NCBI GenBank assembly: GCA_023053545.1
Contig: JAKZAN010000004.1
Span: 6,882,001 to 6,946,000, forward strand
Length of the DNA: 64,000 nt
From: Lepidurus packardi
Taxonomy: Eukaryota; Arthropoda; Branchiopoda; Notostraca; Triopsidae
Direction: 5' to 3'
The notes under the pieces were generated by a model that worked only from the letters and a program-made list of their open reading frames with translations, had not been told where the DNA came from and ran no database searches. A program made the translations under genes and the position numbers. Positions within the stretch are counted from its first letter, which is position 1, and every line of letters begins with the position of its first letter. Of this stretch, positions 51,395 through 63,353 are shown piece by piece.

Positions 51395-51973
51395 TTACTC
51401 TTCTGTGGATTGAATTTTCTCGGACAGCATTTGCTGATAAAGCGCTTTGGAATGTGCTAACTTTTGCTGGACATTAGCAAGCTCAATACAAAGACTTAAC
51501 GCTTCTTGGAAAGAACTCTGGGATTGGCGTAAAGAACCGGGGACTAAGATACCAAACCAATGCAAAGGGTTTTTAACTTTAGAATCAGATACTACCTCAG
51601 CTGGGTTATCAGGCTGAGGGGAATCTTTGGTCCTCTTACGTAAACCATCTGTGGTAACTGAGGAATTATTCGCAGGTTTATTAGGGTTCACCAGCTCTGA
51701 AACTAGGCTGAACTCTACGAATGAGGAACTCTCATCTGAACTCTCCCCAATAGTCAGCTTGGTAACACAGGCTAACGCAGATAGGGGACGATCGTCAACA
51801 GGTAATTGCAACTGACTAACACATTTTTCTCCCATGATGTACCGACTCTTGGATAAGCTAATAAAACCAGAACTCAGCATACTTTTTAACTGGGCGTGCA
51901 GGGAAAGATAACTTTCCATGTCGTCCACCGTTTCCAACGCCATACTATCCAAGCGTGAACATAGCGTCTCCAT
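51395..51973 (-). CDS. CCDC115: CCDC115 orthologue (V-ATPase assembly factor)
   Basis: CCDC115 is the Vma22-related ER/Golgi factor that, with TMEM199, helps assemble the V-ATPase. A single exon of 192 codons; the human protein has 180. Recognised by the N-terminal helical part with ISLSKSRYIMGEK (human SLAKARYAMGAK), an acidic/Ser-rich middle, GLRKRTKDSP, and the diagnostic C-terminal block NPLHWFGILVPGSLRQSQSSF followed by a coiled-coil helix. It has no signal peptide. The start codon lies 277 bases from the divergent sulfotransferase start, so the two may share a promoter. Confidence 0.92.
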   Translation of the reverse strand: METLCSRLDSMALETVDDMESYLSLHAQLKSMLSSGFISLSKSRYIMGEKCVSQLQLPVDDRPLSALACVTKLTIGESSDESSSFVEFSLVSELVNPNKPANNSSVTTDGLRKRTKDSPQPDNPAEVVSDSKVKNPLHWFGILVPGSLRQSQSSFQEALSLCIELANVQQKLAHSKALYQQMLSEKIQSTEE

Positions 51974-52250
51974 TCCTATTTAAAGCACTACGTTATTATC
52001 ATACAACGCTACTAAAAGTTACGCATTACTTGGAGTAATAGACTGAAATAGCTGGCAGTTTACACTTGTTTTTATCACAAAATCACATGACAAGCGCAGA
52101 CAGAAACCAACCGTCAAGCTATAAAGCTTCTGATATGAATACTAGATGGCGTTTGAAGGGCAATTTCTGGCTCTATATCTCAAATAAAATGAAAAGAAAT
52201 AAAATAATCCTGAAATGTAAACAAATGTCAAGGAGTTTGTTTTCCTAGTT

Positions 52251-53664
52251 ATGTTTTCCGGTATTTTAGCTCGTTTAACTTGTCGGAGAGTCACGTCAAA
52301 CCCGAATTTGTCATGTGTATTAAAAGCAAGGTTTCTCAGTAATTCTAGCAGAACAGAGCTTTCAAATGACGTCCAGAAGTTACGCACCATTAAAAGGATT
52401 GCTACTGGCTTACTATTTGCCGGCACTTTAGCTACGGTAATATTTGTCAAGAAGGCCCGTGCCAGGAAACTGAAAGCCTTGTTAGAAGACTGCCAAAAAT
52501 TACCCGTCGACGAAAACTTCGGCCAAGGAGTGGAATTCTTCAGATATAAAGGGTACGTCTTCCCCGGAGAATTAATCAAGTCAGGGGCGTTAAAACAGGT
52601 CCAATCTTTTGACGCTAAACCTTCTGACGTTTATGTAGTCAGCTTTCCAAAATCAGGTAAAATTCTCTTGACGAATAAGCTTTATTAATTTCATTAGTTT
52701 TCACAAATCAGGAACGACATGGTTACAAGAGATTGTCTATTTGATCCAAACCAACCTGGATTTCAAATCAGCGAGCGCGCGTGTCCTTGAGTCCCGATTT
52801 CCTTACTTGGAGTATCCTTATCCGGGTCTCAAAACGATCGAGAATCAACCTGAATCACGCTTGATTAAAAGTCATTTGGCCTTTGACCTCTTGCCGGTTT
52901 CCGTGAAGGATTCCGGAGCCAAAGTACGTACTGTACTTTACCACTCGTATAAACTAATACAAAAAGCCGCAAAGGCAAAGAGTTTTACATTACTCGACTT
53001 TCGCAGATCATTTACATAATGCGAAATCCAAAAGACGTCGCCGTGTCGTTTTACCACTTCCTACGAATGCTGAAACTTGTTAGTTACCGTGGCACGTGGG
53101 ATGAGTACCTTTCCAAGTTTTGCCATGATCAAGGTATTTATCAAGTCAAGCATTTGGCGTTCCAAGAATGCAACCCCGTTTTAAAACTTTGTTTCTAGTT
53201 CCGTATACTCCCTATTTTGGACATGTGTTGAGTTATTGGGCCCAACGTGACGACCCAAATATACTACTACTTCGTTACGAGGATTTGCATAATGACTTGG
53301 AAGGAAGCATCCGGCAAATCGCCCAGTTCTTAGGAAAAACGCTTAGCGAAGAGCAAGTGCGTCTCATCGCTCAACATGTAAGCTTTCATAAGATGGCCCA
53401 GAATCCGTCTGTGAATTATTCGCACTGGGATGACCTCGGTCTGCGAAACAAGGAAGAATCGCTGTTTATGCGCAAAGGTAATTAAAATAATTGGATAAAA
53501 AAATGGAGACGAAATTGCTTCTTGTTTCAAATGTCTTTCCTGTTTTTCTCGTAGGACAAGTCGGTGATTGGAAGAACTACTTTTCACCTAAGCAGAGGGA
53601 AGAGTTCCATCAATGGATGGCCAGTCGTCTAGAAAATACTGGATTATCATTTTCGGAAGACTGA
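52251..53664 (+). CDS. PAPS-dependent sulfotransferase with N-terminal membrane segment
   Basis: Transfers sulfate from PAPS to a small acceptor. Five exons (52251-52656, 52712-52923, 53007-53133, 53199-53477, 53555-53664) give 377 residues. The sulfotransferase_1 core is complete: 5'-phosphosulfate loop FPKSGTTWLQE (about 132-142), SRLIKSHLAFDLLP with the catalytic His, 3'-phosphate site MRNPKDVAVSFYHF (about 211-224), LRYEDL, and GQVGDWKNYFSPKQREEF near the end. The first 110 residues are unlike cytosolic SULTs: a basic, hydroxylated stretch (MFSGILARLTCRRV...) like a mitochondrial presequence, then a hydrophobic helix (about 50-66, IATGLLFAGTLATVIFV) with a basic flank. It is therefore probably membrane-tethered; which membrane is uncertain, as is the substrate. 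Confidence 0.92.
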
Positions 53665-54101
53665 GAGGTCTAACAACCGTTAAACAAAAAGGGCAGAGAA
53701 AAGTTTAAAACTTTACTTAAACTCTCATTACTGATATAACGAGCAGGAGATGCACACTCTTGCACACAACAATACATAACTGCTGCTAGAATCTACTTGG
53801 CTTCGTCTTTTTCCCCAATGCGATTACGGAAACCGATCCGTAACAGTAAAAACACGTGATACAATCTAGCCATTACGAGTATAAAATTTCTGCTGCTGCC
53901 TTTGGTGTCTGCTGCCTTTTTTTTAGTGTGTGTCTCTTATGGACATAAATGGACAACAACATAAAAGATAGCACTTGATTATTCATCGTCTTTCAGTTCC
54001 TTGGCCCTAACAAGAATCCGTCGTATTCACGAAACCTGTAGAAATACAAAACATGTTTCAAACAATAACCCAAATCCAATTTTTTCTTCTTTTTTTATTT
54101 T
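53665..54101. other. Shared 3' region of the sulfotransferase and FRS2-like genes
   Basis: 437 bases between convergent stop codons; AT-rich, expected to hold both 3' UTRs. Nothing else recognised. Confidence 0.55.
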
Positions 54102-55927
54102 CTACTCGCTCATGGACGAGTTGTGTCGACTGAGCAAATGGCGATGAGGAAAGGCAAGACTATGCCTTGTCATTCGTAGACCTTCTTCTACAGGATCCGC
54201 TGAAGGCGTCGCTGAATGGGACAAAGCGGCCGTACGATCAAAATCGATGGTGGCGTAACCTTCCGGGGCGGCGCGTTGGGGCGATTCAGGGAGCGGGACA
54301 AACACCGCAGCCGCCATAGCCGCTTGCGGAGGCGACGTGGGCAGATGGGTGGAGGCCGAGGAACCCGAGCCGCCCCCATCAGACGCACTTCCTTTATCCA
54401 AATCTAACATGATGTAATTGACTTGCCTTAAAGGCAAAGATTCAGGTGGCGCCAGCGTCGACATGGTATGGGGGCGGGGCGGTGGTTTGATTTCCTTGAC
54501 TGCTTCGGGCACAATGTTCATGTACAAATGTCGAGCTTCCTGTTCGTTTTTGAGCAATTCATCCAATCGGGCGTAATTGGTATTCATGTCATAGTCCGCT
54601 TGTTGTGCACCTAACGGTGGACTGGCTAATTCTGAACTGGTAGGACTCACGTTAGCGTACGCAGGCGGCGGTTCGGTGGGTAAATGGGGCTCGTCGTCCT
54701 CTTCCGCCCCTGTGCCCAAAGAACCACTGTTGACGTACTCGTGCAAAGTGGGCAAATTCGTGGAAGGAGGAGGTATTCTTAGCAAATTCATATTGCAAAG
54801 CATTGAGCTAGTGGAGGACACGGCTAAACTGGAAGAAGGGACGACCATGGGTAAGACCGAGGGCATGTTGCAGTAACCGATGATGTCACTGTTCATGTAC
54901 AGGGCGGAATTGGGGTTCGGGACAGGTCCCGGTAAGAGTGCTGCACTGCTGCCGCAAGAGGAGCCACTGGGGCTGAGCAAGGGCGTGCTGTCTCGGCTCA
55001 GAATGGAAGCGGCGCTCAAGGGCCGGACCAAATGGGCGGGGCCAGAAAGGCGGATGGGTTCCAAGTACCCGCTTTCTTCTTCCATCGTGGGCACGTGATC
55101 CAGAGCTTCTCTTTCCCGTAAGTCCCCGTTCATCCCTGGTCGCAGACCATTCAGCTGGGAATGGGCGTGGCTCAAACTGGTAAGACTAGGGCGTGAACAG
55201 GAAAAGGACAGCCGGCCGTTGGGCAAGAACTCTGTGGTTGGATGCGGTTGTTGTCTGGAAGTAAAAAACACGGACGAAGGTAGAGTATGCGCAGCTACGG
55301 AACTTGACGTGGAAGCAGAAGAGTGATGGAAGCTGGGGAGAGTGGCGGCCAAATCGTCACTGCCATGTTCGTTGCGGACGGTTATCTGAGCCTGGAGAAC
55401 GTTAAACAGTTGCTCGGCTCGGCGACACTGAAAAGCATAGATGCCCGGTCCGGTAGGGCAGCGTCTGCCTGATTCAAAACTAAACAAATCCGCGTCAAAG
55501 CCATACCGGCGAAGACATCGCAACGGCCATCGCACAGGAGCTTTCCCGCGTTGGTATAAGACTAAATCCAATTCTGTTACTTCAATCTGTCCAGGACATA
55601 AACGTCGGCCAGCATCATCCACATTCATCACCTGAAAAGGATCAAAGCGAAGCTATAAGACGATATCTTCCAATACGACAAAATTCCAAAAAATAAATTA
55701 AATAAATTCCAAATGTAAACCAAAATATTAATTAAATTGTACCAAATATAAATTAATGTATATAAAAATATAATTTTAAAAATAATAAAATAAATTCAAT
55801 TATTTACAATAATTGAATCCAAGAATTTCGAGCTATACATTCCAAGTCAAGTTTGAAAAAAAACAATCACCTGGAATATATTGGGATGGCGGTCGTTGAT
55901 GTCGGCCTTGCTGGAGACGCAGCCCAT
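54102..55927 (-). CDS. FRS2-like docking adaptor (FGF-receptor substrate)
   Basis: FRS2 proteins are myristoylated adaptors linking FGF and other receptor tyrosine kinases to GRB2 and SHP2. Two exons, 55927-55871 and 55631-54102, give 528 residues. The start MGCVSSKAD is an N-myristoylation signal. The PTB/IRS domain follows (about 20-115): QIEVTELDLVLYQRG, CLRRYGFDADLFSFESGRRC, GIYAFQCRRAEQLFNVLQ, nearly identical in pattern to human FRS2. The long tail is Ser/Pro-rich with tyrosine motifs YVNS, YANV and YMNI (pYxN, GRB2 type), then RQVNYIMLDLDKG, matching the SHP2-binding site of FRS2, and EGYATIDFDRTAALS, matching its last tyrosine block. The 239-bp intron interrupts the PTB just before VMNVDD. 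Confidence 0.93.
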
Positions 55928-58900
55928 AGCAGCGGGAACCCCCAATCTCACGCTAATCAAGACATGATATTATGAGCTGAAGATTTAACAAAACGACACT
56001 AAAATCAATGCTTCTAGGCTTAGTGGAAGAAAGTCTTCATCTGAGAGAGGCTGCCATGGCTCTTTTGTCAACAGGACAGCGGAAAACAGAGCCGGGGTAA
56101 GTAAGCAAAAACTGGGCACATAGGGGGTGGCAAGGCAAGCAACCCAAGCATGGATGCACCTGTTGTCGAAGTTCTGTTTGAGCAAGTTCAAGAGGAGACC
56201 GAGAGACTGTAAAAGGGAGAAGAAAAAAAGCGAAGAGCAGAGACTTCGTCCATTTTGCCATCCCCCCAATTTCAAGTTAACGCTAGCTTTGCATAGTATT
56301 GCATTCTCTCTCAGTTCTGTGATTCCGGACAGAAGGAAATCGCCGGCATTGTAACCGTGACCCTTTTCATGTATAATAATGCATGGGACTGACGTGAAGT
56401 GACATGACGCACTGGTCTCTTTTTGGGACGCTATATAACTATAAAGCTATAGAGTTACTCAGGTGTGTCTCCGCCTCTCTCGCTCTGTCTCTTCGCTGTA
56501 ACACGCAAAGCTTGTAAAAACGGGTTTCTTCCCTATCTTCCCAAGTTCCCGCTGTCGAACCCCCCCTGGACTCTGACTTAACGCAGGTGAATTTCCGGTG
56601 GTGTACACCGGAAATTGACCTCAGCACTAGTATTATTCTGTCGTAAATGAGGCATGGGTGCCAAATCCGGGAGAAAATGAGACAAAGTGGGGTGGCGGGG
56701 AGTTTTAAGCGACATCATAAGTAGGTGCAGCAGGCGGTAGTAGGAGATTGGAGGAAAAGAAGGCGGAAAAAAGAGGAAAAGTTGACAGTATTAGTGACAG
56801 CCGTGATGTTTAGGATTTTGGAGGTTCTTTGCTGTGGGTGGGAGGAACAGTTGATGAACACCATATGGCTCTCTCTCTACTTTTCTTTTTAACCCCCAGC
56901 CAAAAAGAAGAGGGGCTTAAGGTTTGTATTTAATCCTTGGACCATAAAGGAAGAATGTAATGGGAATGTAATGCAGGCTGGATTGAATATACAAACGTTC
57001 TGCTGGCCGTATAAAGAGTCAAGTCTTTGGACGCGAAACATGACGTGGGATTAAAATAGAAGACATAATCACTTCAGATTGAATAGATAAATGGAATTAA
57101 ACTCCTACCCCCGCCTCCCCCCCCCCCCCCCCCCCCCGCCCCCAAACAAATACTTCCCAAACTTACGTGCATAGCATAGAGATGAGTGATGTATGGCTCC
57201 TTTGGACACGCCAGCCCCTCTGACACTCCTATGCAACCAAGCTTTTTATGCAGAAGAGGGAAGAAAAACGAAACTCTTGAGGGAAATAAAACTTCAAATG
57301 CAATTGACGAACACTGCGATGGGAAGTTGCAATGGCTAATTAAGGCTCCGTGCCTTCTCCCAACAAAATAGGCATTGTCTTTGTTGTTTGAGTGACAGGG
57401 ATGGCAGCGTGAGTACTGCAGCCACACAAAACCCGAAGAATTTTCCTCCCCCTCCCCCCTTTCGCTCGGCGCTCTTGGCTGGGGAAACTGCACAGAATTG
57501 GCCTCGGTCCCACTCCGTCTCGTCTGAACGGCGTCGAAAATTTTTGCCAAAACTTTTTACGAGCTTGACCTGTACCCACGAGTCTGTGTGTCTATGAGTT
57601 TTCGGGAGGATAAGCTTCTATAAGTCGCACTCGAAACTCGGAAACTCGAATAACCCACAGGAGTGAACAAATGCGGGTTACAAAAGGTAGAAAAAGGATG
57701 GATTGAACGCTCACAGCTTTATTTTCGCACACGTTTTCCACCCTTTAGTTTTCTTTTGGGGGTGGAGGGCTTTAGGTTAATAATAATGAAGACTGGGTTT
57801 CAAATTTTATGGATTTGAATTTAGAATTGGGGGAATTGTGAGAGAGGAGGGGGAAAAAACGAAGGCGAAGGCCAGCGCCTTGCATACACACACATACACA
57901 CACAACTTACACACTAACACACCCACCCACGATCAATACACGAGGAAAACGACGTCTTCGACGCCGGGCTCTCTCTGGCTCTCCCAAAAGCCACTGCCTC
58001 TTCACCCGTGTACCTCGTATTCTTGCTTCGTCTCTTTTCTCTCCCCCCCCCAAGCTTTCGTTCTGTACTCCGTTTTCAAGCTTCTTTCGGGACGCTGGGG
58101 GTTCTTGGGATAATTTTTAAACAAGTCTGGAAGGATTGATCACTGCCAGCATTGCACCCTCGTGCCGACCTTGACAAGTGGAATAGTTGGGAGAGGGAGG
58201 TGGGGAGAAAATTGCAGACGGGGAACGATCCTCGAAGACGCGGAGAAAAGACATAGAAAATAATAAATAAAGAAGACTGTCACTTCTATCAACGGTTAAA
58301 AATTGTGCAGACTGGAAAACCGTAGGGCCATGCAAAAATGTTCCCAAATTGGCTTGCCAAAATTTTTAGCCAAGGACAACAATGTGTCCTTGCGCGTCGG
58401 TGGCGTCGCTAGAACTACGCCGCACTGACGCTGGGATAATAAACTGCGGATACGTCCGCGTGTGGGAACATAGGATAAGCCAAAGTAGGCGGAGCCAGAA
58501 CGTTTAACTTCGCTCCCATCACCATCCAACACCTCCACTTGCTTATTAGTAAACTTGTTCTGTTGCCTTGCATCTTTGCACGCTTTCACGTGCAAGGTTT
58601 CAAAGAACAAGTGCCTGAAAAATCCTAGACGTTTGAAAAGAGCACAAACATAAATAAGAATAAGAGGAAAACTTTGCTCGTCGCACAGCAAGAAGGTATA
58701 AAATCACAACGTTGCTAACCTTCCAGCACCAGTATATTCCGTTCCTTGTTTTTAAGCGAATTAGTCACTCACTTCGTAATGTTGATCCAACCTCTGACGG
58801 GCACAAGCGAGTTGGGGAGAATTCGACATGGAGGAGGAGGAGAGAAGGCAAGGATGAACTATTCCCGAAAACTTTTAAAAAAAGAACTAGCTCATGCACA

Positions 58901-59383
58901 TTTGCATGGTTGTGTTGGTTGTCAGAGTAAGCACTCCTTTAACGACTGCCGAGTTATTCGATCCGCTTGGCAATAGCCTGAGATGGGGAGGGAAAGGCAG
59001 GCAGGCAGCAGGCAGACATGGTGGATAGAGAGGGAAACCGAAGAATCCTTCTTATTACGGCAAGGCACCGACCTACGGCTAGCTAGCTAGGAGGACACAA
59101 GTGGTGTGTGATAAGTCAAGAGATGCGTTTCTAGGCGCCCCGGCGCCGGCGTCGTTTAGTCTAATCAGTTCAGGGGCTCTCAAAAATTTACTGCTTTCAC
59201 CTGCGACGCGATATTTATTTTCTAAAGCCACAGCATAACAACGGTTGGTCCATGCCGCGAGGAAAAGCTACAGCACAAACCGCGGCCGGAAAAGATGTTT
59301 TTTTTTAAACATTCAAGAAAATACAAGAAAATATACACAAAAGAGATTTCATTCGAAACTCTTTTTATTCTTCCTGTTTGACC
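55928..59383. other. Intergenic, about 3.5 kb
   Basis: Upstream region of the FRS2-like gene and downstream of CCDC22. Contains a 21-base C run (57117-57137), another C run near 58043-58052, CA/TA-rich simple sequence near 57885-57905 and GA-rich stretches. The minus-strand ORF 58296-58691 (131 codons) shows no family resemblance and no clear splice context; I do not call it a gene. Confidence 0.5.
57117..57137. repeat. Poly-C run (longest of several)
   Basis: About 21 consecutive C. Further runs of 13-17 C occur at 19433-19449, 42730-42743 and 43989-44001, all non-coding. Confidence 0.8.
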
Positions 59384-61600
59384 TTAGTGCTGTAAGGCTT
59401 TCAGTTGCGCTATCAGTTGAGTATTTTCTTCCCGGATGAGATGCAAATCCTGGCCAATGCGCTGCAGACTTATTGCCAAATGTTTACTTTGCTCACAAGC
59501 CAATTGCTCTTCCAAATCGAGCACCTCGCGATTGAGCTGTCCACTTTCTTCCACCGCCCTGGTAACATCTTCAAAACTGGCATGAAGCTGAGCTAGTAAC
59601 TTGTATGCCTTTTTGTTCCATGCGTCTCGTTTAGCATCCTAAAAGGGAGTAAGAGATTATAATTGCGTAAATGGCTGATGGGGAGGGGGGTTCAAGAGGT
59701 AATTTACCCGAAACAAAAGCTCGTCGGCAACCGTAAACGTGCGGTCTAGTTTTCCCACGCTCTGATTTATCTCCCGCTGTAAAACGCATAAGTCGTTTAA
59801 CATGCGATGAATCTCTTCATTTTGTTTCTGAACATTCTGAATGATTTCCATTATACGGCGAGTGTAAAACAACCTAAGAATTAAAGACCCGTTAATGCGA
59901 CTTGTGAACTTTCCCATTTTTTTCTTTTTGTTGTAACACACCTGGGAACCTCTTCTTTTTCTAAAGATTGGCACTCTAGCTCCAACTTTGTGTGCAGCGC
60001 TTCTTTGATATTAATTTCTTCTAAAACGCGCTCAAGCTTTCTTCTTGTGTCTTCCATTTGCGCCACTTCTTTGCGCTGCAAATCACATAAATAAGACAGA
60101 AACATAAAACTCACTTATCTAGTTACAGGGCTAGACTGTTATTTTTTCGTTTTTTTTACCTGACTTCCCCCGTGAGAACGTAGTTCTTGTAAACGTCCTT
60201 CTAAAGGCAAACGCACCTCGTCCCATTGCTTTGGCAGACTAGAAATTTTCTGACGAAGCTTTTCAACGTGATTGGATAATCTGGTCACGTGTTCTAGGCC
60301 GTCTGACAGTAAACCGTATATTTTCTCTTCTTTCTCCGAGGTGGCCAACCTTTCTTTCAAGAAGGCGTCTTCTTTAGACATCTTGCTGTTTACCTATATC
60401 AAGAAAAGTTTAATTAACTTATACATCGACTTGAGAAGACAGACCTCGTCTAGCCTGCTGTCCATTTGAATACGAGACTCATGTAATTCCTCGGATTTTA
60501 GCTTCAAACTTTGAATTTCTGCCTGCAAGGCTTCGATTTCTCTTTCTTCGGAGTCACGTTGTGGTTCAACCTGTGCTTCAGCTTGACTTGCGCGTAAGTG
60601 GGCTGGCTTAGTAGGTAATACTGGCTTCGCTGCTTTCTTAACTTGAACAGTTTGCTCCTTTCCCTGAATTTGACTAGTCACAGCAAACCGTGAAGTTCTA
60701 ATAGGCACAGAGACAATTGTGGAGGGTGGCACCTGAGATAACGAGAGCTTTACGGAAAGAAGAAGAATTGTTTTTTGAAAAAGTTTACAGGTTTTTTATA
60801 CGTGTGACGCAAAAGCTGAAGAGCATTCATTTCAATCAGGGAAGGGACCAAATGAAATGGCTGTTTCAGTTGACTGGTGACAGAGGGTATGGCATCATGA
60901 CTTGGCCACCGAATACTTTCAGCCACGAATTCTGATCCGCACGGGTAATTTTGGCGGGAAAATATATCGCCGGACCAATAAAGACCATGTGAGTAGGCAT
61001 TATAAGGCATCCACGGTACAGATATTTCTTTGGCAATTTTCAAACGAATCTCTTGGATTTTCCTTTCAAGGCTGGCTGTGGAAATAAATAACCAAGATGA
61101 ATATATTCTTAACTTATTAAACAAAAAAATCAGACTTTGGGGTGTATGCTCGATCACTTCAGGCTCTTTGGGTAGTTTTTCAATGAGAAATATGAACAAC
61201 TTTCTTAACTCCAACTCGCTAGAATATAGGAATGTTTGGTAACCGATTTCGCCTTTATACCCAAGGTCCTATAAGGTAAGAATTACTTAAAATAAATTGG
61301 TGACAGTATTATAGTACCACGCAAGCTTGAGCAATAGCAGCTCCAAGCTTGAATCTTCCAGTCAGACTTGGAGGTAATTTAGGTAATAACTCCAAAGATG
61401 GATTAATGGCTTTTAAGCACATAACTGCACCTTCAACCACGAGTTCGGTAGAGAACTGGGAAAGACTTGTTTGATCTTCCTCAACATCACTACAGAAATA
61501 CCGTAGTCTTTCATTAGCTGAAATTATTTGAATACGTAAATAATACTAACCACATAAGGTTTCGCAACGTCCTAATTATAATCCTGTCTACTTCATCCAT
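59384..61600 (-). CDS. CCDC22: CCDC22 orthologue (CCC endosomal complex)
   Basis: CCDC22 pairs with CCDC93 and COMMD proteins to regulate Commander/WASH-dependent endosomal recycling. Exons in transcript order: 61600-61554, 61489-61318, 61268 to about 61130, 61075-60789, 60732-60445, 60393-60160, 60075-59942, 59873-59708, 59638-59384; the donor of the third exon is not fixed. The N-terminal NN-CH domain reads MDEVDRIIIRTLRNL, FSTELVVEGAVMCLKAINP, GRFKLGAAIAQAC, DLGYKGEIGYQTFLYSSE and KEISVPWMPYN. Coiled coils follow (DAFLKERLATSEKEEKIYGL; RRIMEIIQNVQKQNEEIHRM). The signature GKLDRTFTVADELLFRDAKR and YKLLAQLHASFEDV match the human C-terminal part. Its ATG is close to unassigned plus-strand ORFs. 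Confidence 0.92.
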
Positions 61601-61637
61601 ATTTTCTACAACACGATCGAAAGCAGCAGGTTATTTT

Positions 61638-62230
61638 TGTATACATACAAACAAGACATCTCTCCCAAAGAGGGCGTTTCCGACTATTTCGCTCGGTTCA
61701 AGCAGCGGAAAAACGCGCTTTTAATGCAAATTAACCTTCAAAGGGTTTGCTATGAAAAATTGAACTGTGCTTATGTCCAATCCAGGTTGCATAAAATGCA
61801 TTCGAAACCTTTGGGAAATGGCCTTTAGATAAGTCCCAAGGCACTACTTCTTTCACAAAATGAATAAGGGATTTTTCGGTACGAGATAATATTCAAATCG
61901 ACACAAAAATAGTAGTCTTGCCTTCATTGTTCTCGAGCTGGTTCTACACAATTTGCGCACTAACGAAGAGCAAACATTCTTTTCACCCTCGTTCATTTGG
62001 CTCATGAAGGTGACAATCGGGGAGAAAATTACGAAAATTGCACTTTGGTGTCCATAAGGAAAAAGATGGGCGTATTAGATGGCTGTGCAAGATCTTTTAA
62101 AACTCGACTCGGAAATTTTGTTTTGGTGCATACTAGTGAACATACGATAAAATGGTACTTTATGGATCGAGTTCTAAAAGAACTACTGAATTATAGCGGT
62201 GTTAGTGGCGCTATCCAGCCAACGATATAA
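61638..62230 (+). CDS. Unassigned plus-strand open stretches
   Basis: Two frames, about 61637-61828 (DYFARFKQRKNALLMQINLQ) and 61964-62230 (VLDGCARSFKTRLGNFVLVH, IKWYFMDRVLKELLNYSG), have protein-like composition and lie head-to-head with CCDC22. They could be exons of a divergent small gene, but neither has a convincing ATG and I could not find a donor/acceptor pair joining them. No family recognised. Confidence 0.2.
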
Positions 62231-62490
62231 TAACGGAAATAAATCAATCCGGTTTAAATATCTTAGAACAGATTCCCTCCGATTTTGTCGGAAACTCCAA
62301 AAAAATTACGCTACAAAATAGAAGCTTGTTACTTGGTTTTTTGCACGCACAGGTATTTAAAGGGGAGTAAGGGAGCAGGCTTTCGAAAATACATAAAAAT
62401 AATGCTTTCCACAAGTTTCTGTACCATCGTACGCATTTTAGAAGAAAGGCGCATACGCCAATAAAGAAGGTTTTGGCTTCGTAATATTGT

Positions 62491-63353
62491 TCACATATCC
62501 GTAGGTAAGATATCGGGAATGACATACTGACAAAGGCTTTCTTCTGAGCCTACGAAAACTACTTTCCCAGCCGTATTTTCATCCAACCTAGAGTAAAATG
62601 AAATTTAAAAAAAGGCGCCAAGACGGAAACATAAGCCCGGTCTTTACCATCCTCTAATCACAGCCCAACAGCCGGAAAAGACAGTCGGTGCGTTCACTAT
62701 CAAGCAAACGCCTAAGCGCTCCGGATAATGACGACTGAGCAGCCAGATAATGTTCTTAATGAGAGGGTAGTCCATACATGTAAGTCCAAAATCTTTCAAG
62801 TCGAATACAATACAAAGGTTATCTACAACCTCCTCAAAGCATCGTTTACTAGCCTCTTCCTAACAAAAGACCTTATTTCTAATAAACGTTCCACATGTTT
62901 CAAGGTTAATGTTCCGTTTGCGTTACCAAGCAGTAGACGATAAACTGGGTCAACTGGTCAATATCACGGTTATTGGCACTGTGATTTTTTGCAGGTATAT
63001 ACACAACAGGCCGACCTTGCATGTCACGATGTTTAAGAACCCTAGCTTTTTTAGCAGCTACGTTAGCAACCACAGAAGGATGCGTTTCTGTAATCGTGGA
63101 AACCCCATACTCCATTCTCCATTTGTTCGTTTTTAGAATCGCCTGGAAAATAAACAGGCTATAAGTTAATAACGACAATACTTGGAAAGAAAAGTACTTG
63201 AAAAGCAGCGTCAATGCGCCTGAATGCTCGAAGATACCGTCGAAGAGCATGGTCATTGACAAATTGCGAAGGATCAGCATCAAAAATTAACTTAAGGCGG
63301 TTTTTCAACTCTTGGAAATCGGACTCACTGACAGGTTTTGGATTATGTTCCAT
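62491..63353 (-). CDS. Small CRAL-TRIO (Sec14-like) lipid-binding protein
   Basis: Four exons (63353-63198, 63142-62927, 62859-62648, 62587-62491) give 226 residues, essentially just the CRAL-TRIO module. Helical N-part: NDHALRRYLRAFRRIDAAFQ and AILKTNKWRMEYGV. Lipid-binding domain: VLKHRDMQGRPVVYIPAKNH, DIDQLTQFIVYCL, EEASKRCFEEVVDNLCIVFD, MDYPLIKNIIWLLSRHYPER, LGVCLIVNAPTVFSGCWAVI, VVFVGSEESLCQYVIPDILP. It would carry a hydrophobic ligand or phosphoinositide between membranes. There is no GOLD, MSP or transmembrane segment after the domain. ATG 63353 is the first in-frame ATG of the exon. Confidence 0.9.

Noticed and set aside
58296..58691. 131-codon minus-strand ORF upstream of FRS2
   Set aside because: No recognisable family, no signal or splice context, in a region of simple sequence.
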